A stretch of DNA of 16,929 nucleotides from Clostridiaceae bacterium. Lineage in GTDB: Bacteria > Bacillota > Clostridia > Oscillospirales > Acutalibacteraceae. The stretch's first letter is position 1; the number at the start of each line of letters is the position of its first letter. The stretch covers positions 1-16,929 of the forward strand of contig CAJGDQ010000009.1 in assembly GCA_904502215.1 (NCBI GenBank), written 5' to 3'. The notes under the pieces are model-generated. The model saw nothing but the letters and a program-made list of their open reading frames with translations, was not told where the DNA came from and did no database searches. Made by a program: the position numbers and the translations under genes. Below are positions 6,343 to 13,405 of the stretch, piece after piece.

Positions 6343-7695
6343 TTATTTTTCGAATAATGTTTCCAGTTGTGTAACCGGCATTGGTCGATAAAAATGATAG
6401 CCCTGAAGTATATCACAGCCGGCCTCAACAACCGCTTTTTTATGTTCCTCGGTTTCTATCCCCTCGCACAAGGCTTTGAAACCTAAATCATGAGCTGTTC
6501 TGATAATATTTTTAAGAACCGAAAATCCAACTTGACCGATTGCATTTTGTGTTATTGATTTATCAATTTTAACTATGCCTATATCAAAGTCAACCAAATC
6601 TCCAAAATTGGTATATCCTTTTCCAAAATCATCAAGAAGAAACAAAATACCTTTATTTTTCAAACGGGTTAAATTCTCTATCATTATTGATTTTTCTTCA
6701 TTATCAAGGCTTTTATCTTCAAGAATCTCAACCGCAATGCAAGAAAAATCAATATCATATTTTTCTATAATTTTTATTATATTTTCAGCTAAATTCGGGT
6801 CGCACAAAGTATAGCGTGAGAAATTAATTGTATAAACATATTTCATTCTGGTTTCTTTTTCGCTTGAAATCCATTTGCAATTTTTCTCGAAAATATAATA
6901 ATCAAATTTTTGATTCAATCCAACATTATTTACAGCCGAAAGAAAAATTCCCGGCGTTAAAATTCCCTCTGTTGGAGAATTGAGTCTTGAAAGCACCTCG
7001 GCTCCCATAATTTTATTTGTTTTAGCATCAATAATCGGCTGATATTCAAGGAAAAATCTATTATTATCAATCTCATTTTGAATATTATTTTCCATCTTGA
7101 TTTTTCGTTCAAATTCTTTACCATTAGCATTGTCCCACTCAAAGTATAAATCGCCTTTATCTTCCGCAATACTACAAGCTTGTTTTGCTCTCGAAAGAGC
7201 TGTTTTGAATGAAACATCGGTTGAACTTGTTGAATGATATCCGAAATTCATACGCACAACATTAAGCGCATCGTATTTTGGCAGCGCATCATTGATTTCT
7301 TTAAAAATCTCCTCAATATGCCTTGCAATCTCTTCCGAATCAAAGTTACTTATAGCAACAAAGTTTTCTTCATCATAAACACAAATCTCACCACCGAAAT
7401 GCATAAGCAAAATCTTTTTAACCTGTTCATACATTCTGATAGCCTTAGATTGAGGATAAAGCCTTTTCATATTATCAAGAGATATATAGATATATACAAC
7501 GCTCCGATTTCTCCTGTCATTACCTGCCCTTTCGAAATCGCTTTCAATTCTTCCTATTCCGCAAAAGTTTTTAGCAACTATTCCTTTTGCAGTTCTTACC
7601 GATTTAATTGTAAAATAAAGTCCGATTAGCCCCACAACCAGAAAAACCATTATAAGAATAGTTATTATCACATACGGGTATTCGAAAATTTGCAT
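6343..7695 (-). CDS. Membrane-anchored degenerate-GGDEF/EAL cyclic-di-GMP phosphodiesterase
   Basis: A 450-residue protein with one N-terminal TM segment (about 9-31), a GGDEF-like domain (about 65-190) and an EAL domain (about 205-450). EAL domains hydrolyse c-di-GMP to pGpG. All expected metal and catalytic residues can be read: Glu233 in the EVL form of the EAL motif (with Arg237), Asn291, Glu323, Asp355-Asp356 (DDFGKGY), Lys376, Glu411, Glu414 and Gln431 (QGYHFYRP). Activity is therefore likely. In the GGDEF-like part the signature strand reads YDEENF (107-112), so diguanylate cyclase activity is not expected; it may bind GTP or only regulate the EAL domain. The ATG has AGGAG 8 nt upstream (7704-7708). 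The gene sits between sugar transferases of the same operon, suggesting local control of polysaccharide output. Confidence 0.93.
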   Translation of the reverse strand: MQIFEYPYVIITILIMVFLVVGLIGLYFTIKSVRTAKGIVAKNFCGIGRIESDFERAGNDRRNRSVVYIYISLDNMKRLYPQSKAIRMYEQVKKILLMHFGGEICVYDEENFVAISNFDSEEIARHIEEIFKEINDALPKYDALNVVRMNFGYHSTSSTDVSFKTALSRAKQACSIAEDKGDLYFEWDNANGKEFERKIKMENNIQNEIDNNRFFLEYQPIIDAKTNKIMGAEVLSRLNSPTEGILTPGIFLSAVNNVGLNQKFDYYIFEKNCKWISSEKETRMKYVYTINFSRYTLCDPNLAENIIKIIEKYDIDFSCIAVEILEDKSLDNEEKSIMIENLTRLKNKGILFLLDDFGKGYTNFGDLVDFDIGIVKIDKSITQNAIGQVGFSVLKNIIRTAHDLGFKALCEGIETEEHKKAVVEAGCDILQGYHFYRPMPVTQLETLFEK

Positions 7696-7713
7696 ATATA
7701 AAGCTCCTGTTAT

Positions 7714-8778
7714 CTATTTTTCAAAAATTGGAAATTCCATTGTTCCTGCCGTTTGTTTAAGGCCAATATCTTTAGCAACCTTAAAGCATTTTTCAATATC
7801 TTTTTGGGCCGCTTTTTTTCTTCTTATAATTTCCTTTGCCAAGAAAAAGGGATTAAAGTTTATCATAGCCTTTAAAACATTCTTCTTAGGCAAACCATTT
7901 CGCTTATATTCAGCCAAAATTTCCAAAAGTGCATAATTTATTGTATCTTTACCGATTTTTTTGCAGGCTGCAGTTCTTATCCATCTTACATATTGAAGGA
8001 ATTTATCTAAATCAACATTTTTTCTGAAATAGATACCATCAATATAAAATTCCTGCATTTCTTTATCCATAGCTTCAAGCAGAGAAGCATAGTATTTATT
8101 TTGAATTTTAAGCACCTCGGTATGTTGTCTTTCAAGTGTGGTGCTTGTTATTTGTTTATCATGCAGTCTATATATCAATAGGCATTCGGGAAGAATTTGC
8201 ATTTTAAAATTCTCCATTGCCATTCTGGTCCAAAGTTCCAGGTCCTCGGTGCAAGTCAGGGTTGTATCATAACCTAGTTTCTTCATAACCTCAGCCTTAG
8301 CGATAACGCCGGGATGCAATATAGGATTTGCAACCAAAAGCATCGTCCTCAATGCTTGGTTATCGCATCTTCCGCCGGCACCGCCCGACATATATACGCC
8401 ATTCTTAACCGTCATAAACCTACAGGAAGACATATCAATTTCCCTGTTCTCTTCCATAAATTTATACTGTTTTTCTAATCTATCAGGAAGGCAAATATCA
8501 TCGGCATCCATTCTTGCAATATATTTACCAATGCTTAGTGAAATCGCTTTGTTAAGAGAGGAAGGAAGCTTTAAATTAACCTCATTAGTATGAACTTTGA
8601 TTCTTTCATCCTTGCTTGCAAACCCGGCCAATATTTCAGATGTTGAATCTGTTGAGCAATCATTTATAACGATAAGCTCCCAATTTTTAAAGGTTTGGTT
8701 TATAACACTTTCTATAGCCTCAGCAAGATATGTTTCGCCGTTATAAACACTCATAATTACCGATATGGCAGGTTTCAT
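7714..8778 (-). CDS. Family 2 glycosyltransferase (polysaccharide biosynthesis)
   Basis: A 354-residue GT-A-fold glycosyltransferase using a nucleotide sugar. The N-terminal ISVIMSVYNGETYL strand is followed by INDCSTDS (38-45). The metal-binding DADD is at 91-94 in the RMDADDICLPDRLEKQ context. A TEDLELW acceptor/catalytic-base motif sits at 177-183, preceded by NPILHPG, the arrangement typical of capsule and O-antigen GT2 enzymes. The C-terminal 100 residues are helical and basic and probably membrane-associated. There is no clear TM segment, so it should act at the cytoplasmic face on a lipid-linked oligosaccharide. It starts 4 nt after the previous GT stop. Donor and acceptor sugars cannot be deduced. 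Confidence 0.92.
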   Translation of the reverse strand: MKPAISVIMSVYNGETYLAEAIESVINQTFKNWELIVINDCSTDSTSEILAGFASKDERIKVHTNEVNLKLPSSLNKAISLSIGKYIARMDADDICLPDRLEKQYKFMEENREIDMSSCRFMTVKNGVYMSGGAGGRCDNQALRTMLLVANPILHPGVIAKAEVMKKLGYDTTLTCTEDLELWTRMAMENFKMQILPECLLIYRLHDKQITSTTLERQHTEVLKIQNKYYASLLEAMDKEMQEFYIDGIYFRKNVDLDKFLQYVRWIRTAACKKIGKDTINYALLEILAEYKRNGLPKKNVLKAMINFNPFFLAKEIIRRKKAAQKDIEKCFKVAKDIGLKQTAGTMEFPIFEK

Positions 8779-8782
8779 AAAT

Positions 8783-9802
8783 CTATCCTCTTCCCATTAT
8801 TTTTTTAATATTTTTACATAAATTAAGAAAACAAAATGCTGCCATATAACATTTTTTCTTCATAAAGAATATCGTTATTCGGCTTTTGAGCGATATGTTT
8901 TCAAACTTAGCAAGCTGAATTTTTTCGCCATGCAAAGAGTTTAAAATATTATCCTTTATATCCTTTATGCTTCTAAAATAATTTCCCTCAGCTGCTAATG
9001 CTAATATTGCAAAACACATAAAACAGGAATATCGGCATATTTGTTGCTCGAAATCAGCTATCCTTGTAACATTGTTTTTATAAATTTCATTCATAACATC
9101 TTCTATAAGATGAATTTGCTTTGTATTAAAATCTTTTGATATGGAGCTTTCTCTAACTGTGTATAAATAGGTCTCTTTTTTGCTTATATAAACACTTTTC
9201 AAGCTTAAATAACACGAAAAAACGCAGCATAAATCTTCGCCTAAAGATATCTTTTCGCTAACCCCCAATTGATGTGGTGTTAAAAATTCTCTCTTTACTG
9301 CCTTGCCCGATAAATAATAAGAAATATGCTTCATATTCTTATCCATTAATAACTTAGGGTAAATATCCTTTTCAATATCCGTTTCGGTATAAAGACCCTC
9401 ATCAAGATTATCATTTGTAATATCAACCGTTTTGCCATTTTTAACCCATTTGTATGCGAAAGACACCATTTCACAATGAGTATCATTTATTATTTTAAAA
9501 GCAGTTTCTAATGTATCTTTTTCGATGAGGTCATCTGAATCAAGATTGAAAACATAATCGCCTTCAGCTATCTTTATTCCTGCCCTTCTCGCACTTGCAA
9601 GACCACCGTTAGTTTTATGGATTACCTTTATACGGCTATCTTTTCCTGCATACTCATCGCAAATTTCAGGGCAAATATCAGGCGAGCCATCATCAACTAA
9701 AATAAGTTCAAAATCCGAAAAGGTTTGATTTAAAACACTTTCTATACAAGCAGGCAAATAATCTTCAACCTTATATATCGGAACGATTACAGAAAAAAAC
9801 AT
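8783..9802 (-). CDS. Family 2 glycosyltransferase (polysaccharide biosynthesis)
   Basis: A 339-residue GT2 enzyme: SVIVPIYKVEDYL at the N-terminus, VDDGSPD around 36-42, the substrate-loop segment HKTNGGLASARRAG at about 62-75 and the metal-binding DSDD at 88-91. The GT-A catalytic domain ends near residue 220. The rest is a divergent helical C-terminus with a hydrophobic patch at about 247-262 (CFMCFAILALAAE) and a basic end. It is part of a tandem of three GT2 genes, 9 nt after the preceding one. It is closer to the upstream GT2 (same VIHK...N-G-AxxxARxxxx block) than to the downstream one. It probably adds one sugar of the repeat unit; specificity unknown. Confidence 0.91.
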   Translation of the reverse strand: MFFSVIVPIYKVEDYLPACIESVLNQTFSDFELILVDDGSPDICPEICDEYAGKDSRIKVIHKTNGGLASARRAGIKIAEGDYVFNLDSDDLIEKDTLETAFKIINDTHCEMVSFAYKWVKNGKTVDITNDNLDEGLYTETDIEKDIYPKLLMDKNMKHISYYLSGKAVKREFLTPHQLGVSEKISLGEDLCCVFSCYLSLKSVYISKKETYLYTVRESSISKDFNTKQIHLIEDVMNEIYKNNVTRIADFEQQICRYSCFMCFAILALAAEGNYFRSIKDIKDNILNSLHGEKIQLAKFENISLKSRITIFFMKKKCYMAAFCFLNLCKNIKKIMGRG

Positions 9803-9811
9803 TTTTATCCC

Positions 9812-10861
9812 CTATCTTCTCAACATAACAAGTATTTTCAACAAATAATACAATTTATATCTTATACCGTAAGCAAACACCTTTTGTTTTAAGGGTAATT
9901 TACTAATGGGATATACTCTCAGTGCTTCAACCGTTAAACTATGCGTGCAAATAGTTTTTAGTCTTTTCTTTAGCTCGCAATATTTAACCGAGTTATCCAT
10001 AGCATGCATGATTTCCTGAGAACATATAACTCGGCACATAGCCTGCCAAAATCTATATATATAAATTTGATATTCTTTTTTATCGATATCTTTTTTAAAT
10101 CTTTTTTCAACTTCATTTGCAAAAATCAGGCTCTTTTCAAACCTATCCTTTTTATAGGATTTTGAAATTGATTCCCCGTTTCTGCAATAATTATAAAAGG
10201 CCTCGTTAATACCTGTTGCTCTTTTTATATGTGAAATAAAATCAATCATAAAAAGAGCATCCTCCGAAAGCATTTCCCTTTCAGACTGGAAAACAAGATT
10301 GTTACGTCTTATTATTTCATGCCTAAATAAGTTCTTCCAGATACTCATGCCGTATTTACTATCATCAATATCCTCAGGCAAAGCTCCGATTATACCCATT
10401 TTAAGCTTGTTTAAATCTTCTTCCGTTTCAAAGTGAGTATCCTTGTCAAAATACGTCTTGCGAATATGGTCACCCTCTTGGCTAAACATATTTCCATCAA
10501 CAAATATAACGCCCGACATCACAAGGTCCGAACTATATTTTTCCGCTATTTCATAAAGTGATTTAAACATATCGGGTTCAATATAGTCATCCGAATCAAC
10601 AAAGCCGATATATTCGCCTGTTGCGATTTCAAGCGCCGAATTGCGTGCCATTCCTGCACCCTCATTCACTTTATGTATAACCTTAATACGAGGGTCCTCT
10701 AAAGCCATTTTTTTGCATATTTCAAGTGAAGAATCGGTTGAAGAATCATCAACAAGTATTATTTCAATATCCGTTAAGGTTTGGTTTATTAAAGAATTAA
10801 CGCATCTTTCTATATATTCCTCAACATTATATACAGGAACAATTATGCTAACCTTTGGCAC
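9812..10861 (-). CDS. Family 2 glycosyltransferase (polysaccharide biosynthesis)
   Basis: A GT2 enzyme of 349 residues from the preferred start. The GTG at 10859-10861 is chosen because a near-perfect GAGGTGA lies at 10867-10873, 5 nt upstream, and the protein then begins MPKVSIIVPVYNVEEYI, the standard GT2 opening. The other GTG at 10870 lies inside that ribosome binding site and would add three residues. DDSSTDS is at about 38-44, HKVNEGAGMARNSAL at about 63-77 and the metal-binding DSDD at 89-92. The C-terminal half is helical and basic. The ribosome binding site overlaps the GT4 stop codon, so translation is probably coupled. It likely acts on a lipid-linked precursor in the cytoplasm; sugar unknown. 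Confidence 0.91.
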   Translation of the reverse strand: MPKVSIIVPVYNVEEYIERCVNSLINQTLTDIEIILVDDSSTDSSLEICKKMALEDPRIKVIHKVNEGAGMARNSALEIATGEYIGFVDSDDYIEPDMFKSLYEIAEKYSSDLVMSGVIFVDGNMFSQEGDHIRKTYFDKDTHFETEEDLNKLKMGIIGALPEDIDDSKYGMSIWKNLFRHEIIRRNNLVFQSEREMLSEDALFMIDFISHIKRATGINEAFYNYCRNGESISKSYKKDRFEKSLIFANEVEKRFKKDIDKKEYQIYIYRFWQAMCRVICSQEIMHAMDNSVKYCELKKRLKTICTHSLTVEALRVYPISKLPLKQKVFAYGIRYKLYYLLKILVMLRR

Positions 10862-10866
10862 CTTTC

Positions 10867-10873
10867 TCACCTC
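10867..10873 (-). promoter_or_regulatory. Ribosome binding site overlapping the GT4 stop codon
   Basis: GAGGTGA on the minus strand contains the TGA stop of the upstream GT4 gene (10867-10869) and lies 5 nt from the preferred GTG at 10861. It decides between two nearby GTG starts. Confidence 0.6.
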
Positions 10874-12075
10874 GCAACTAATTTTTCATATTCCTTCAAT
10901 AAGATATCGCAGTAATCCTCGATACTTAAAATATTTTCTCTTTCCTTTTTGCAATTTTCCTTAAGGTCTTTATAATAAGCCTCATTTTCAATAATTTCTT
11001 TGAGCTTTAAAGCAATTCCTTGTGGTGTTGGCTCATTAACGAGACCGCCTGTAACCCCATCTTTAACAAGCTCTGCCATTCCTCCGTTGTTCATTGCAAC
11101 AACAGGCACACCCATACAGTGTGATTCAAGTATTGAAAGCGGACAATTCTCATACCACACCGATGGAAATAGAAGAAGTTTTGCATTTCCCATAATCTCA
11201 GTGAGTTTATCTCCTGTAAGAAATCCCGTCATTTTAACATTGGGAATATTTTTTAAAATATCCTCATCAGGTCCGCTCCCTGCTATTACAAAAGTATACT
11301 CGGGTAAAAGTTTAGCTGCTTTCGCAATATTTTCGATACCTTTTTCCTTAGAGAGTCTGCCTACAAATACAATATATGGTTCTTCTTTTCGGTCAATATT
11401 TGTAAATTTTTCTTTATCTATAAAATTGTGTATGGTTTTGGTCTTACCTTTATAATACGCCTTTGTGGATAAAAACTTATTTTCAAGAAAGTTACTTGGG
11501 CAAACAAACAAATCAACCTTTTTATAGGTTTTGAGCCAAGAATAAATCCATGCTTCTATAACACCCAATACACTTTTAACGGTTGATGAATGAATGCATT
11601 TATTTTTAATACAGTTAATGTATGAACCTTCCAGGCACTTTTCACACGGACAGTTTTTTTCAAAATCATACAAAAGATGATTTGGACAAATCATCTGATA
11701 ATCGTGCACTGTCTGAACAAGCGGAATACCTTTCTTTTTTATGCCGTAAATTATAGACGGTGTAAGCTGAAAATTTATATTATTCATATGAACAATGTCA
11801 GGCTTAAAATCATCTATCACCTGCATAATTTTCTTTTTGGCCTCAACCGAATAAATTATTTTAAAAGGATACAAAAATCTTTCAAGTTTGTTTGAATGAA
11901 AATCCATATTTTGAGTATATTTGCCAGCTTTGTTTCCTACTGTATTTTTTTCATCATACATACCAAAATACTGAACCTCATGCCCCATCTTACTCAAATG
12001 CTCTCCGAGATAAAGCATATAGTTCTCACATCCGCCACGAGAATACAAAAATTTATTAACCATTAAAATTTTCAT
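10867..12075 (-). CDS. Family 4 glycosyltransferase (GT-B fold)
   Basis: A 402-residue retaining GT4 enzyme. The N-terminal domain begins MKILMVNKFLYSRGGCENY, with the glycine-rich acceptor loop. QTVHDYQMICP at 121-131 matches the conserved H-D/Y region. The C-terminal domain carries FVGRLSKEKG at 237-246 (donor phosphate binding) and the EX7E pair Glu309/Glu317 in ENCPLSILE. A cysteine cluster (Cys130, 142, 144, 147, 155, 160) lies in the N-terminal domain; similar CPxC-type clusters recur in a subset of bacterial GT4 enzymes and may bind a metal (inference). The start codon overlaps the polymerase stop by 4 nt (ATGA) and has no good ribosome binding site, pointing to translational coupling. 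It likely extends the lipid-linked repeat unit. Confidence 0.93.
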   Translation of the reverse strand: MKILMVNKFLYSRGGCENYMLYLGEHLSKMGHEVQYFGMYDEKNTVGNKAGKYTQNMDFHSNKLERFLYPFKIIYSVEAKKKIMQVIDDFKPDIVHMNNINFQLTPSIIYGIKKKGIPLVQTVHDYQMICPNHLLYDFEKNCPCEKCLEGSYINCIKNKCIHSSTVKSVLGVIEAWIYSWLKTYKKVDLFVCPSNFLENKFLSTKAYYKGKTKTIHNFIDKEKFTNIDRKEEPYIVFVGRLSKEKGIENIAKAAKLLPEYTFVIAGSGPDEDILKNIPNVKMTGFLTGDKLTEIMGNAKLLLFPSVWYENCPLSILESHCMGVPVVAMNNGGMAELVKDGVTGGLVNEPTPQGIALKLKEIIENEAYYKDLKENCKKERENILSIEDYCDILLKEYEKLVAR

Positions 12076-13373
12076 AATAAAAAATCACTCGCCTCTATAT
12101 TTTCCTTTGAAACATACCCAAACATTTTTCGCTCGGTATCCCCAACATTTTTCATATATCCGTTACCCATCATAAGCATTGCAAGAACACCTGTTAAAAG
12201 CGGATAGTTCATAGTATTATCGGTTGAGGATACGATTATAAGATAAAGGGTTAGCATAAATGTTATGATAGCGTTTTCAACATTTCCTTTTCGCCCAAAA
12301 TATCCAACTCTCAAAAGGGTAATTGATATTAGCCAAATTATATAACCCCAAAATCCTAAATCGATAAAGTGTTGAAGAAAATCGTTATGAACAGATGCAA
12401 CTCCAACATTCATAAATGAGTTTAACTGATAGGTTAGAAAGCCTATTCCATTACCCAAAAAATCAGGGCTGAATTCATAAAACTTATCTACCGCATTATA
12501 AATCTCAACACGTCCGCTGGTTTCTACGCCCGCCTTTTCAAGCAACTCGAAAACGTCCATTTTTATAATAACGATATACCCAATAAGCAGAGCAATCAAA
12601 AGAACGGTAAGTATTATAACGAGTCTGCCTGCAGTTTTTTCGTTATAATGAGCTATGAATTTTAAGAGATATCCAAATGCAAGTGACACCGCAATGGCAA
12701 TAATAGCAATTCTCTTAAATGCCGATAAAAAGCAAAAGAGGCTCAAGAAAAGCAATATAAAATATATTATATTTTTCTTAGGCTTATAAAGCATATAAAT
12801 CAAATATGCACCGATACAGAAGGCAAGCTCATGAATTTCAGCCTGAATAATAATATCCCCCGTTACACCTGCAAAGGTGGTTATAAGAGTTATAAATTCT
12901 GAAATATAGTTTCCAAGTCCATTTTGAGCAATAATTGTTATTATCATTAAAATATTTGCAATCAAAATAGCTATAAGGTTATACCATATCCCTTTTCTGC
13001 CGAAAATATAAAGCAAAGCTCCTGCTGCCAAAGCAAAGGAAAGCATATTTACATATATAAAGGAGCTTGATAGTCCTCTTGAAATAACATCAGTATCTAC
13101 CGTTTGAACAAACCATATAAAAAGCGAAACCACAGTAGTAATCAAAAGAGGAACGCTATAAACACAGGCTTCCTTAAATGAAGTAATTCCTCTTGCAATA
13201 TTAGGTTTATATAAAAACAAAACTATTGCTGAAAAGGCAAGAACCAGGGCAAACGCATGGCGGTATGTAATATGCAGCCCAACATCGATGTATTCATTAA
13301 GAAAATAATACATCATAACAGCCACAACTATAAAATATACCGATTTAACTTTTTCAAAAAGTGTATTCTCCAT
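12072..13373 (-). CDS. Wzy/WaaL-type O-antigen polymerase or ligase-like membrane protein
   Basis: A 433-residue protein with about 10-12 TM segments over its whole length. The main extracytoplasmic loop is at about 275-345 and carries the O-antigen ligase/polymerase pattern: SGRVEIYNAV (286-295), GNGIGF (308-313) and HNDFLQHFIDLGFWG (329-343). The SAFKRIAIIA segment at about 217-226 fits the conserved Arg-bearing TM of the family. Such proteins polymerise undecaprenyl-PP-linked repeat units on the outer face, or ligate polymer to an acceptor. In a Gram-positive with neighbouring Wzz-like proteins the polymerase role is the better guess. The upstream GGNN-rich GGGGGCG ribosome binding site supports the ATG at 13373. 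No gene symbol is given because Wzy proteins are too divergent to name confidently. Confidence 0.85.
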   Translation of the reverse strand: MENTLFEKVKSVYFIVVAVMMYYFLNEYIDVGLHITYRHAFALVLAFSAIVLFLYKPNIARGITSFKEACVYSVPLLITTVVSLFIWFVQTVDTDVISRGLSSSFIYVNMLSFALAAGALLYIFGRKGIWYNLIAILIANILMIITIIAQNGLGNYISEFITLITTFAGVTGDIIIQAEIHELAFCIGAYLIYMLYKPKKNIIYFILLFLSLFCFLSAFKRIAIIAIAVSLAFGYLLKFIAHYNEKTAGRLVIILTVLLIALLIGYIVIIKMDVFELLEKAGVETSGRVEIYNAVDKFYEFSPDFLGNGIGFLTYQLNSFMNVGVASVHNDFLQHFIDLGFWGYIIWLISITLLRVGYFGRKGNVENAIITFMLTLYLIIVSSTDNTMNYPLLTGVLAMLMMGNGYMKNVGDTERKMFGYVSKENIEASDFLL

Positions 13374-13405
13374 AACATTCGCCCCCTTCCCTTTTCATCT
13401 TCCGA

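Noticed and set aside
7714..10861. Three GT2 genes as recent tandem duplicates
   Set aside because: Similarity is limited to the common GT2 catalytic motifs; the C-terminal halves differ widely, so they are distinct enzymes.
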